This document shows positions 24,401-37,582 of a stretch of 64,000 nucleotides of DNA, piece after piece. A program made the translations under genes and the position numbers. Source of the stretch: Multifurca ochricompacta (lineage: Eukaryota > Basidiomycota > Agaricomycetes > Russulales > Russulaceae); assembly GCA_022496185.1 (NCBI GenBank), contig WTXG01000003.1, forward strand, positions 558,001 to 622,000, written 5' to 3'. The notes beneath the pieces were generated by a model, which was given only the letters and a program-made list of their open reading frames with translations, did not search any database and was not told where the DNA came from. Every line of letters begins with the position of its first letter. Position 1 is the stretch's first letter.

Positions 24401-26343
24401 CTCAAGCAAAGTCTTTTATTGAAGGATCTCTATCAATGTACACGATTGCAAACTCTTGGCGTGCGGCTGGCTGATGTTGGTTCTGTAACAGGTTCGCGGA
24501 AAACGGGATAACTATCGCATTATTCAAGGCCAGTTGACACCGCAGTGGCCTCATCCAAAGCTGACGTGCACCACAGAGAACGCATATCGAATCTTTCTTC
24601 GAAGTTATTCGAACATGTACAGAAAAAAGCACCCGTAATTCCAACGAGTCTCAGGGTCTAAGAGATATCCTTCTTCGAGACACTATGTCCAGGATAGTTG
24701 AGAGTGACGCAGAGAGTTTCAAGCTGGTCATGCATAACCTCAGTCTCTTTATTGAGAAAGTTCACCATAGTGCATATGATCCGGGTCTCGTGCGCCGTGA
24801 GTTTCTTCAACGGATTTCCACCTTTTTCTTAATCGTGCAGCAGACATGGGACTCTGCCTCACGACTATTGTTCGTCGCACCTCAGAATGGTCACCAGAAA
24901 GCTTTGATCCCAGCCCGTTACTCTTGATCATCAGCACCCTCATAGAAAGCAACCCGTCCCAAACTCGGGTAAGGATTACTCCGTGTCGCGTCGATCACAT
25001 CACTCACATGGATCTTAAAGGAATTCCTGGTTTACATCGATACCATACTGCGAGCGGTGCTGATTAGATTCATTGTAAGTCGACAAAGTCTAGTGCGCAT
25101 ATTAGAAGTTGCGAAGCAGCACCACCTTCGCATTCAAAAGCATACTACATCAGCCGATCTCAGACTGGATCAAAACCGAATTATGTCCACGATTCTTGAA
25201 ATTTGTGGAGAGGGTCTACGACGAAAAAACCGGATCTTCCCATCAACATTAGCTGTAATGGCCGAGGTATCTCCAGTGGCTTCTCCGTTTGGTCGCCGTA
25301 TACTGAAGTATCCCAGGCCTTGGTGCAGACCAGCATCAATACTACAGAATATGCCAAGGACTTGGATAGTTCAATAGCAAGGCTAGGAGTGGATGGTATC
25401 GCTTACTTACAATCTCGCTCTCTGCAAGGTGGCAGCGTGGAGGCTGAGGTCAATATTTTGCTATCTATCGCGAAGTTAATCCTACACGGCTTGGAGATCG
25501 ATGGGGATGTTATTCATCAATTGGTCTCAGAGCAGCCTTCGGAGGTACGCCCCATTGATCCACTAAATATTTGGCTGGCGCGCATCGAATACAGAAATCC
25601 GCGCGGCAATTGAGCGTAAGCGTGTGGAATGTGTTACTACTAAGTGCACTATCCCACCAATCCGCCTACCCGGGGGCTCTTTTAATGGGATACTTTTCCA
25701 CCTTTGTCGCCATATATCGGGAAACACTGGCTGCACCTTCCTCTGCAAACCAGGGGACTACGAATGCAGCGGCGAATATCAACCATTGCTACGCCTCCGT
25801 AAAGCTATGGCTGTTGCTCGAAAGGAGGTTGTCGCAAAATTGGGACTCAGAGGACGGCCACCCTCCTGTTCCGAAAGTGGGGCCATTCGTGATTTGGAAT
25901 GAGCTCTGGTCACCCTTCTCAGATCTTATTACTGCGCACGAAGTAGACGTGTCAAATGGGCAGAATACGGTACGTGCTACGCCGCACATTTATCGGACAG
26001 CCCGCTTTACCAAAGGAAACCCAGCCACTCTGGAGCATCATATCGTCTGTGATCGCGGACCTTTTCCATTTTCTAAGGGAGTTTCATTCAGTTTTAACGT
26101 TGGAGACCGCGGTACATGAGGCCACACTTAGCCGTCTCCGTTTGTCCGGTCAGACGGATGTTTCCAACGGCAAGGTAGGTTTTTTGTGGCTATTCTTACG
26201 TTTGGTTGAGGCTGTCTTCCTCACTCATTGGACAGTTGACACAGACTCTACGGGTCATTGGTGAACCGGTGCCGAGGCTTCCATGGATCGCGCTCGTTGA
26301 CCAAGTTAAGAGTGACATGATAGCCGCGGAGAAGCTAGAATAG
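18422..26343 (+). CDS. Very large uncharacterised protein with two C1-type zinc fingers
   Basis: The largest gene wholly inside the window (7.9 kb, more than 2,000 residues, many short introns). The N-terminus is Ser/Pro-rich and disordered (18422-18900). From 18900 it becomes helical and hydrophobic in the style of HEAT or armadillo repeat proteins. Two zinc fingers lie at 20030-20490. The second matches the C1 (phorbol-ester/diacylglycerol) pattern H-X12-C-X2-C-X13-C-X2-C-X4-H-X2-C, with CFIC, CDNC and HSGC. The first has CRAC ... CPLC ... HYDC. The rest is leucine-rich helix to the stop at 26341-26343 (ends AAEKLE). The frame around 21650-21800 was not resolved with ordinary introns. I do not recognise the family; very large HEAT-type scaffolds such as UNC80-like proteins are one comparison to test. 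Single-gene status is inferred from continuous same-strand coding. Confidence 0.6.
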
Positions 26344-26551
26344 GGAGATCTCGATAAAGTTGCAAATTTTTTGAAAAGTACCGTAAAGATTCCCGCATGG
26401 TGTGATGGTACAGAAAAGGTTTATTGGAATTGCAATTATGACTGTAACACATCAGAAGCGGCGAAGCTGGCGGTGCCCCCGCATCCAAGTGCGGTCTCAG
26501 ACGGCCATGCCAGCTAGTAAAACACGTAAAGAGAACATAAAAAGAGCACAT

Positions 26552-27746
26552 TCAATGTTCACGTGCGCTTTGTGTGCCTGGTCGATGCAAACGCCGCTCC
26601 TCGTTTCTGCCCAACACAACCTCGCTGAGGCTGGTCCTTCTACGCTCATAACGCTCTCTAAGACTTGGTACGGCCGAACGCACCGCATGTTCTAGAAGGG
26701 GCCATATTTCGTCGGATGTGCTACCACGAAGTGAAACAAGTTTTGCCTTCGGGCCAGGGGAATTTGTAGACGGAGAGGAACTGTAATATTGTAAGAGTGG
26801 CGAGGTTGACGCATAAAATTGTTGAAGGCGACGAGTAAAAGTTTCCTGAGGTAGAATAGTCAGGTCACGTCAATTTTATGAGGTTTCCCACATTCCCAGA
26901 CGTACCGGGTTATCATCTGGACGTTTAGTGAGAGGTTCACCGGTCTTATCGTCGAGCCCATCCACTCGAGGTCGGTTGTATGAGAGGTTGTAAACACGGC
27001 CAGATGGAAGATGGACCCATCTATCAGAAATGCGGGTAAGAATGACCTCATCGGGAACGTCGAGATTCACGACGAGGTTGAGCGGCGAGCATTGTTTCCT
27101 GAGTTACGCCAACACAGAGTCTCAGAAGGGGAGAAAAGGTGTATAAGACAAGTGACACTGACCGAAGATGCGCGTCAAGTAGCCTCCCTTGACCAACCGT
27201 CCGAGGGAATCCATCCAATATCCAATGCTGGGCAAGTAAATCAGTACCCTTCCATCGTCACCTTTCGGGGTCACCACAGCACGCACTTTGTGACGAAGGG
27301 CATCGAGCTTGCTTGACACAACCTTCAACATGAGCTCATCAGGTAGCAAGCCACCTTTCGCAACAATTTCCTCAGCGACGCGACCGACCTCAGTCCTTAA
27401 GGGTTGGAGCCTGTTCAGCACCATTAGGGGCGCGGGGACGTTGCTCTACTCACTTTTCAGCGATGTGTTGTCTCAACAGGTCACCAGTAGAGAGGGAGAG
27501 AATGTCATATTTTTGCACAAGACGTGCTGTAAGTGTTCCCTTGCCTGCACCAGGTTTGCCGAACATGATCATTCGCAATGCCCTCCCATTGGGGTGGTGA
27601 GACGAGTCTGATCCCGAATCCGGATCAGCAGCTGCGGCTGAACGAGAGTTGCGCAAAAGAAATGGAAGGGCTGTTTGAGAAGGAGAACATGTTGAGAAAC
27701 CACGATGACCTGCACTACGTCGGGCAGCGAGACGGAGTGCGGTCAT
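26552..27746 (-). CDS. ADK2: Mitochondrial adenylate kinase / GTP:AMP phosphotransferase (AK3/ADK2-like)
   Basis: Nucleoside monophosphate kinase balancing GTP/AMP or ATP/AMP, probably in the mitochondrial matrix. The ATG at 27746 starts MTALRLAARRSAGHRGFSTC, an Arg-rich presequence without acidic residues. The P-loop is FGKPGAGKGT, followed by DILSLSTGDLLRQHI. Next come VAKGGLLPDELMLKVV and the NMP-binding region. The long LID segment is DRWVHLPSGRVYNLSYN and TGEPLTKRPDDNP, the AK3-type LID. The C-terminal exon ends HRPGTQSAREH at 26552. At least five introns are needed. A frame opening 30 bases upstream starts with TTG and is ignored. Plain ATP-specific AK2 is the alternative. Confidence 0.87.
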
Positions 27747-27821
27747 CGTTGTGGAATTATTGGGGGCGGGAGCCAACTGCCCTCCCCCAACAAAAAAGTA
27801 CTCGGGATGGATTAGATAAGA

Positions 27822-29021
27822 TTAAGTAACTAAATCCTGCATCTCTTGCACACCATAAACCCCTCGCACGTCCGGTCTTCCACTATCCACCGCTACACAG
27901 ACGGCTTCTGCGACCTGGTCGACATGTATGGGGGGTAGAGATAACGCTCTTCCAATAGAGTCTAGAACTGACGGTGGCCCTATTAACGTATGTGATAGTC
28001 TATGGAGTAACTCTGAGGGTGTGGCCATCCCTTTCGGAAATTTAGACTGCACTGTGGACGATAAGTCAAGAAGCGCTGCCATGACGGCCGTGTACGGTCT
28101 AAGGTGGGGGTGGTAAACAAGGCCTAAGAAATATTCATTTTCAGCTCTGCGCCAGGCCAAACTTGAGCAGCACTCACTTGGTCGCAAGTACACTCCACGG
28201 AAATTTGTCTTATCCTTGATTATGCGCTCGATTCGTTCTTCTGCATCCCGTTTGGTCTCAATATACGCAGCAGGTACAACAGGTCGGAATATGTCTTCGG
28301 CTGAGATATAGACGAAGGGTCGTGGGTGTCGTACTTCCGCATTATCTGAGCTGGTCATGAATGCTTCGGCCACCCGCACGGCTGCCCCGCAAGTCAGCAT
28401 ATCTCCTACAGCACAAATCAACGCGGTCACAGACCCGAATCCCTGTTTAGCGTCTCGTAACCGTTTGAATGTTCCTCAAGCGGGTTACCTCCGGCGCTGG
28501 TACCCGTAAGACTTTGTAGAACGATTCCCGCTACGCCTACCAAGTCTTGCCTCCGCAACGCGTCCTTATAATTAGTGTTCGCAAAGAGTGTCCCGAGAGT
28601 GTGTACGACCGCCGATACCCCAGGAAGAATATGCGAATATGTTTCCGGCCGCAGCGCATCCGCCATCACCCACTCCACCTGGACAAGGTCAGGGAAATGC
28701 AAATTCTGAAATGGACATATCTGGGCGCTACCTTTTCGGTCCAAACAGGCGTGTGGCCCTTCGGGGTCTGGAAGGGACGCCCGGAAGAGCTGTAGGGCAA
28801 CTTTTATTCAGATTTAGGTTTGTAAAATCGGTCGGAACTAGTCTGCAGCTGACCTGATACTGGTAACCTGGTATCCGCGACGTAGGGCCGCTCGACAAAC
28901 CGCTGAGCCTGAATTCATTTCGAACGGGTGAGTGCAATGACCGCTTGGAAAGGAAACGATGAAACAGACCGATAAAGCCATTTCCACCGACGACAAGAAT
29001 TTTCTGCAGTGCAGGCTGCAT
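27822..29021 (-). CDS. COQ11/YLR290C-like NAD(P)-binding Rossmann protein
   Basis: Extended short-chain dehydrogenase fold of the atypical NDUFA9/COQ11 group; in yeast the homologue works with the mitochondrial coenzyme Q synthesis complex. The ATG at 29021 gives MQPALQKILVVGGNGFIG, the GxxGxxG nucleotide motif. Later exons contain SAVCRAALRRGYQVTS, DALRPETYSHILPGVSAVVH, RPFVYISAEDIFRP, a PAAYIETKRDAEE helix where the Y-x3-K catalytic pair would sit, and a substrate-side region ending MQDLVT at 27822. Four or five introns. Only 75 bp separate it from the adenylate-kinase start, so that gene's promoter lies at or within this gene's 3' end. Family placement is good; the coenzyme Q role is inferred. 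Confidence 0.75.
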
Positions 29022-29554
29022 CCCGTAGGAAATCTTTGATGTGTTGATACTTGACGACAATTACAATCACGAAATGGCCGTGACAAGTGTGTGACCGAAG
29101 GTCGGCCTCGCATTGACCTCAAATCAGTACTACAGTACTACCAAAAAGGCTTTTATTTCAATTATTACAAGCACAACAACAACAAATGAAAGTATCAAAA
29201 CTTCCGCCAGGAAAATACACGCATGGGAAACCAGCGTCCATAACAAGTGGCTAGCAAGCTGAGAACCATGGACGACATGCATATGATACCATAAAAAAAA
29301 TAAAGAAAAATAACAGACCAGCCATCACCAAAGGGAGCGTGTCAAAAGATGCACGAGTGGGAGTGAGGGATTCGTATAGGGAGATAATTGCCACCGGGGT
29401 CGTTAGTTTTCCGTATCGAAACTTCTCAACTCTCGAAACGCGCAGCCCCAATACCCAAGGGGGCGCGGCCCGACAACGGATAACAAGAACGGATCAAGGC
29501 GAGGAAATAATGTTGGGAGAAAGACGTAAAGTGGTGGATGAGGGACATTACTTG
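29022..29554. other. Intergenic gap without a recognised gene
   Basis: About 530 bp between the COQ11-like start and the DPBB protein stop. It holds A/T-rich stretches (A-runs near 29290-29310) and short unsupported frames. Likely promoter of the COQ11-like gene plus the 3' UTR of the DPBB gene. No RNA gene or repeat was seen. Confidence 0.45.
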
Positions 29555-30695
29555 TCATATGAAGGACCATGAGATAGGGGCGATGCCGGCAGACAGAGGA
29601 GCTATGGCCTTGAAAGCAGCCACAGACAAGTCAATGGAGTTTGCGTTCTTGCAGGTAGGACAATCATCCGCAATGGTTACAATCACAGTTTTACCATTCT
29701 CGGTGTTGGTAATCTTCACTCGCTTGCCACAAAGGGAAGACACAGCACCAGAAAAGCCATATCGCTTCTCGTCTTTGGGAGAATAAATTTCAATTCACAG
29801 AGTGATCATCAGCGAACTGTGAACGCTCACCTATAGCAGCAATGAAATCATTGTCGCTGTGTACCTTACCGCAAGCACCAGCCACGCCACCCTGGAAGAA
29901 GAAAGTAGCCCTGGAATGACATGCTTAAGAATTCAAAAGAATGAGACAGAAAGGGCGTACTGGCCACCAGTGAAAAACTCAATACCGCCTGTGGAAGTTG
30001 GAGAAGGCGAAGGCGCGGAAGGTGTCACTTCAGGAGTGGTCACATGTGCATGAGAAGATGAAGATGGCTTGGGCTGTTCAGTGGAGGTCGTGGAGGTCAT
30101 CTGGACGGGCGCTGATGAAGCTGGCGGCACTTGCAGGCCACCGGATTTCGAAGTAGGCGCGACATAAGTAGAGATAAAAGTCGAGGTGATGGGATGCAAG
30201 GTCGTAGTGGGTGGAGGGACGCTAGAACCGTGATCATCTCCGTCGTCGCATCCGTCATTAGGGGACGGGTCCTCGGGAATGGGGGTACTGAAAGTGGGTT
30301 CTGAGTGGGAAGCCGAAAAAGTGCTCGAAGGGGCCGGAATGCATTGAGGGCGGGAAGAGGGCTTCTCTCCGGCCTGAATGACACATGAGTGGATCAAGGA
30401 GTAAGAACGGAAAGAAACCTAGTAGACCCACCAAGAGAGGGTGGCAGCACTGGTCAAAGAATGCTTTTCCATGCTGATTCTGGCAGCGGAGTTCAAGGTA
30501 CCGTGTATGGTACACGCCATAGTCCTGTGAGATGACCATTTAGACTATCCAACGACCAAGGACAATCGATGGTTGACGAACCTCGAGAAGGTCAGAACGC
30601 CATCCAGCGGGAGGCCCCCGAGGGAAGACCACCAAAGCAGAAACGGCAGAAACGGCTGCAAGAGCTAGAGAAGTGATTGAAAGAACGCGGACCAT
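29555..30695 (-). CDS. Secreted double-psi beta-barrel (RlpA/expansin-like) protein with Ser/Thr/Pro linker
   Basis: Predicted extracellular protein. The ATG at 30695 gives MVRVLSITSLALAAVSAV, a clear signal peptide with cleavage after an Ala-rich core. After an intron comes a cysteine-rich module (YLELRCQNQHGKAFFDQCC). Next is a long Pro/Ser/Thr linker (about 30000-30380) fit for O-glycosylation. The C-terminal double-psi beta-barrel follows: GGVAGACGKVHSDNDFIAA, GKRVKITNTENGKTV, VTIADDCPTCKNANSIDLS, and FKAIAPLSAGIAPISWSF, stop at 29555. The active-site-like Asp-Asp of barwin/expansin barrels (IADDCP) is present, but no carbohydrate-binding expansin C-domain is. Four exons or more. Role in cell-wall loosening or host/substrate interaction is inferred. 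Confidence 0.83.
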
Positions 30696-31135
30696 ATTAT
30701 TGGGAAGAATGGGAAGAGTTATTAGAAGAGAGTGGAGAATGAGTTGGATGCTGAAGGAAAGGGCTGCTTAAGAGAGTGGCCAATGAGTCGAGCTAAACAA
30801 AAAAGAAATACGTGCAAAAGGTGAGTGTGCAAGTGAAGAAGACAATGTGATAGTGTACGAGCCTCGGAAACGTGAGGAAACGGTGCGGGGGAGGGGATAT
30901 GGAATGGGGGTGGAAAGGAGGAGAAGGAGAAGGAGGGGGAGGGGGAGGAGAAGGAGGATGAGAATGAGAATGAGAATGAAAGAGAATGAGATGAGTGAGA
31001 GTAAGGATGGTGAAATTTAATATATTTTATATGTGAGGTTACCTTGTTCCTCGTTACGCGCGGTTACCCCGTTACGCAGCGCAGCATTGTCATTCGCACG
31101 TTTCTTGTTCTGTTCTGTTCACTACTCACGACAAC
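30696..31135. promoter_or_regulatory. Divergent promoter region between DPBB gene and SCAMP
   Basis: A 440-bp non-coding stretch separating two divergent genes. It is dominated by a purine-rich simple repeat (30901-31010) and an A/T-rich block near 31018-31030. No gene was seen. Confidence 0.55.
30901..31010. repeat. Purine-rich GGAGAA / GAATGA microsatellite
   Basis: About 110 bases of almost pure A/G on the plus strand: GGAGAAGGA-type units followed by repeated GAATGA. Polypurine tracts of this sort in promoters can adopt unusual structure or exclude nucleosomes; here only the composition is seen. Confidence 0.8.
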
Positions 31136-32539
31136 ATGAGCTCAAGTACGTGTTATTGTAGTGTTCAATTACACCCGTACGACTTTGCTATAACGCATCA
31201 TTTTCCATCAGGCAGCACAAAAGATCCCTTCGCTTCTACGGCCTCTCTAGACGTTAATCCTTTCGACGACCCTTTCGCAGACCAAGATTCAGTTCACAAA
31301 ACATCACAATATTCACACGAATTTGTGGCATCACGAACTGCTGAGCTTGATCATAGGGAGCAAGACTTGGAGCGCAGAGAGCGCGAGCTACATCAAAAAG
31401 CTGAAAACATTCGAAAGCATGGGCGTAACAACTGGCCTCCCTGTGAGTCCCTTCCATATCCTTCTCGCACGTTCCACAGGCATGCCCATTCCATCCCCTC
31501 ATGTACATGCTGCAGTCTTTCCCCTCATTTACCATGACATCGCGGAGGAAGTACCTGAGGCATCGAGGCAGCTCATTACACGACTCTACCTCCTGTGGCT
31601 CATCCTCGCTGGGACCTTGATCGTTAACATGGTTGCCTGCATATTTGTACTCACCTCAGGAGGCTCAGATGGTGTAAAGGATTTAATTATCAGTATCATG
31701 TAGGTCCCCGTTTATGCATGCATCTTACTGGCGGTTTCGTAGCCATTCACCCTCCCCGGTAGCATTGCCCCGGTGATTAGTGTTCTCTCATTCCTGCTAT
31801 GGTATAGGTGAGGACTCGTGTTTTCTTATTACCCTGTCAAAGGTCACCCACACAACATCAGGCCAGTTTATAATGGATATATGAAGGTGCGTCTCGCTCT
31901 TCCTCTCGATCGGTCAACGTTACAGTACGCCGCCAGGAGCAATCGCTATACTACTGTATGCGTGATGTATTTTGTTATCTCTCGTCAATCCGTTAATTTT
32001 TCCCAGATGTTTATTTCTTTTTCTGTGGCTGGCACTTGGCTTTTAGCCTGTACATGTACGCACGCACCCTACCTCCTTTCCTCAAGCCCACGTTAATTGG
32101 TACTCGTGACGCAGGCTGCTTGGTATTCCGAGGTACTTTCACGATTTTGTCTTTGTGTGTGTGAAATAGTTCTTATTCTTGACGCTCGTTTCGCGTCAGT
32201 ACTGGTTCCGCTGGTATAATCCAGACAATCCAGAGGTTCTCTCACGGTGCCTTGGTGGCTGGAATTCTTGGTGTGGTCGCCACTGTAGGTTGGGCCATCC
32301 AAGGCCTAGGAAATGCCTTTTATTACCGACAGGTAATTTCCTCTTAGTCCAGACTCTTATGCGGCTGTTCACATTGGGGCAGATTTGGGCACATCACGCG
32401 GCCGCAGGGCATACAATGGAAAAGGTGAGCCCAAAAAGAAAGCTTATGACATGCATGCATATACTTCAACCGTTCGGTTTGTCAGGCCAAATCTGAGTTG
32501 GCAACACAAGGGGCGAAGGCCTACTTTACACGAGGATAA
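31136..32539 (+). CDS. Secretory carrier-associated membrane protein (SCAMP)
   Basis: Tetraspan membrane protein of post-Golgi recycling vesicles. The first exon is only MSSS; the intron starts GTACGTG at codon 4. The second exon carries the N-terminal DPFA and NPFDDPF (NPF, an EH-domain binding motif), then a coiled coil (SRTAELDHREQDLERRERELHQ) and NNWPP, spliced to FPLIYHDIAEEVPEASRQL, the SCAMP signature. Membrane helices follow (LYLLWLILAGTLIVNMVACIF and later exons). The last exon ends KAYFTRG at 32539. At least six exons, some very short in 31700-32300, so junctions there are approximate. Family identification is firm. Confidence 0.88.
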
Positions 32540-33009
32540 CGATATTTTTTGTTTTTGTTTTGTTTTTATTTTATTTCTTTGTCTTCTACTGGTTGTCGAA
32601 TGTGATTGTATGCGCGCGCGATCTGTGTTGTGCGCATCTGTTGCCACCCAGTAAGGCAAAATGTGTGCATGTGTGCACCGGTCGGAGATTGAACGAGGAA
32701 ACGAAACAGACTGAAGCCAGTCAATCTTTTTTGCTTCAATCCACCATCGTCTAAGGTCAGTCTCCACGTCTCGCCTTCCTTCTTTCCTCTCCTTTATCTT
32801 TCTTTTTTTGTTTTTTAGTCAAAAAGAAAAACACAATCAAAAAAAAAAATCTTAAAAAACACATTCACAAAGCGGTTGTCTCATCTCTTTCTTGTGTATG
32901 TTCATTTATCAATCTACCATTACTGCGATTTATTGATGACGATGCACTCTAGTCGCAGAAAAAGTCATAAAGCAGTAACGACCCTCAACACAACGCGCGC
33001 CTAAAAAAA
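32540..33009 (+). promoter_or_regulatory. Poly(A)-binding-protein promoter and leader with oligo(A) tracts
   Basis: Non-coding 470 bp before the PAB1 start. A T-rich run ending TTTTTTAG at 32818 resembles a 3' splice site, so a leader intron is possible. It is followed by dense A tracts (32821-32861, including a run of about 11 A) and by A8 at 33003-33010 that overlaps the start codon. Poly(A)-binding proteins bind such tracts and are known in animals to repress their own mRNA through them, so autoregulation is a reasonable inference. Confidence 0.6.
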
Positions 33010-35379
<2,370 letters not shown>

Positions 35380-35789
35380 CCATAACTGGCGTGAGCAAGG
35401 AATGGTCTTGTAAGGCCTATCTCTCTCGTTCTCGATGAAACGGCTGTTGGTTCTATCTGTCGCTGACTTGTGGTGTTCACTTTGGCCATTCCCTTTCGTA
35501 TCACTTTACTACCGACTAACAGGTTCCTTGTCTCTACTTGTGCGGGTTTAGTGGTGGCCGTTCGTTTATGTACTTGGAGGGAATAGAGATGTTACAACTG
35601 CTTAGGATGCGTGTTTGTGTGTGGCTGTATGAATGCGATTGGTGATTGACGATGGTAATGAGTTAGAGGCAGGGTATAGTGTAGTGTGAGAGGTGGTTGT
35701 TGTAAGTAAGTAAAGATGAAGATGACATGCTGCAAAGCAAAGAGAGCAAAAAGAAAAAAAAAGAATAGGAAGGTTACGATCCGATACGA
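35380..35789. other. Convergent 3' flanks of PAB1 and the methyltransferase
   Basis: A 410-bp gap. It holds an A-rich stretch at 35745-35766 near the methyltransferase stop and otherwise looks like 3' UTR sequence. No gene seen. Confidence 0.5.
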
Positions 35790-37309
35790 TTAGACACTTT
35801 TGATGGCGTGAACGACATGTAACCTGTTCTCGATGTGCACAAGAGGATAATACAAATCTCGCTGTGCAGCTTCGGTGAGCATTTTAACCTCCTTCTCGGA
35901 AAGACCCGATGCTAGCAAAAGGGGTCGAATGGCGAGGATGAGGAGGTCGGACTCCATCCAAGCAAGTTGACCGACAGTCAAAAGGGTCGGATCTACGTCA
36001 AGTTGAATACATACACATATAGATACGGATACGTGAGGGGTGGATGATAAAGCGGGTAGAAAGTACGTACCTTTTGGCCAAAAACCTATGGGGATGTCGG
36101 CATGCTGTTGGAAGACGTGGTCATACCACCCAAGATCGCGAACAAGTTCTCCCATGCGTTCCGGAACGGTTATATCAACGCCACCCAATGTGAGCGCACG
36201 TTGAATTTCTTCTGCGAGGGCACACCAACCGGGGATTCCCGATTGAGCATGAGCAGACGTAAATTTTCCATCCGCGATAGGACGGAGGTCAAATTCGATG
36301 AGAATAAGGACACCACCGGGGCGAAGGATACGGGTGAGTTCATGTAAGAAATGGGGGTAGTCATGGATCTAGACGGTGAGGACAAATGCCAACCAACGTT
36401 GAAAGGCGCCTCGAGGTGAACACAAAAAAGAAAAAAGAAAGGTGTCACACGACTCACCCCTGAATGCATGTTGCGGGCGTGTACGACATCATATGAATTG
36501 GAGGGATATGGAAGGCAGCGACAGTCGAGGTCGCAAAGCTCAAACCTAACTTGGTAAAAGTAGTAAATCAGCCCACAGGGAGGACGGGAATCAGGAAACG
36601 TCATAACGCAAATGCCGTCAGTTACTAACGTGCAATTGGAAGGTACAGTCCTGTGGGATGACTGGCATGTGAGATGACCGAATGAGCGGTTCACACATCA
36701 GATTCTTTGAACTTACCGGGGTTGCAGTGGTGCGAGGTCCACACCCGTGACATCGACATGCGGGAATTCATCTGCCATGTCAACCGCCCTGAAAAATACA
36801 ACATGAAATTATTTGAAAAAAAAGAATTAAATTGAATGAAAAATGAAAATGAAAATGAAAATGAAAATGAAAATGAATAATGAATAAATGAAATGAAATG
36901 TTGCAAAAAAACAAAGCGCTTGATTAAAGTTCAATTTACTCACCAAAGTCCTCCACCGGTACCCATGTCCAATACCCGGAGCCTCTCCCCACAAGTATCA
37001 CGATCAGGAGAAAGTACTTTCTCCACAGGTCCCACATAAATTTTATTCCCAAAAACAAATCGGATCATCCTGTGAAACAGTTCAAAGCGCTGTTGAGGTG
37101 CCGACCCATTTCATCATATCATCTACATCATCTTCGTCGTCGTCGTCCGAATTTGACGAAACACGTACCCTCAACTCTTCTTTATCTGCGGGCATCATAT
37201 AGTGATGGTTCAGATTGTTACATCGTCTGCCATTAACAACCCGAAAAAATTGTTCATGATCTTGCGGTGTGAGGTCGACTAGCTCCGGGGGGACGCACTC
37301 GACGCACAT
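35790..37309 (-). CDS. SAM-dependent class I methyltransferase (LaeA-like group)
   Basis: Small-molecule or protein methyltransferase of the large fungal seven-beta-strand family. From ATG 37309: MCVECVPPELVDLTPQ, NGRRCNNLNHHYMMPAD, and an acidic insert (SDDDDEDDVDDMM). The SAM motif is LRVLDMGTGGGLWAV near 36970, followed by VTGVDLAPLQP, then CDLDCRCLPYPSNSYDVVH and RILRPGGVLILIEFDLRP. The C-terminal part runs GGVDITVPERMGELVRDLG to the end VHAIKSV at 35790. Six or more introns, one with a long ATGAAA microsatellite. An upstream exon cannot be excluded, because a frame rich in Ser/Arg opens to 37550. Substrate unknown; similarity to LaeA is only in the fold and the glycine motif. Confidence 0.78.
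36836..36900. repeat. ATGAAA hexamer microsatellite
   Basis: Five to six near-perfect ATGAAA units, degrading into AATGAATAA-type units, inside an intron of the methyltransferase gene. The same hexamer, in reverse, recurs at 48836-48860. Confidence 0.85.
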
Positions 37310-37582
37310 GGGTGTAAAGTAGGGGGAAATCTGAACGGAATGGGCGCGTGAGCAGGTCGAGGGCCTCGGTCGAGGGACTGCTTGATATACTTCCGGGCGT
37401 GTGTAATTGAGATCTATCGGACGAAGGAGTATTTGAAATTAAAGGACACCTTGCTTGATGGGTTGATGGTTCCCTGTCTGTCCTGACCGCCTCCCGCCTC
37501 CCCCCCCCCTCCGATAGTCCTCGACTTTCGACAGCGAAAAAGACGCGCATAGAAGATACATATAGAATTCACTAGATACGCT

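Noticed and set aside
26344..26551. Possible small gene between the two convergent 3' ends
   Set aside because: The only frames are shadows without conserved motifs; it fits 3' UTR sequence.
27747..27776. Ten extra N-terminal residues on the adenylate kinase
   Set aside because: That frame opens on a TTG codon; the first ATG is at 27746. The same applies to openings before ATG2 (56976), the COQ11-like gene (29060) and the RRM gene (14677).
37491..37512. C-run near the methyltransferase as a structured element
   Set aside because: A single run of about ten C in a 273-bp gap; no partner G tracts or other structure to support a function.
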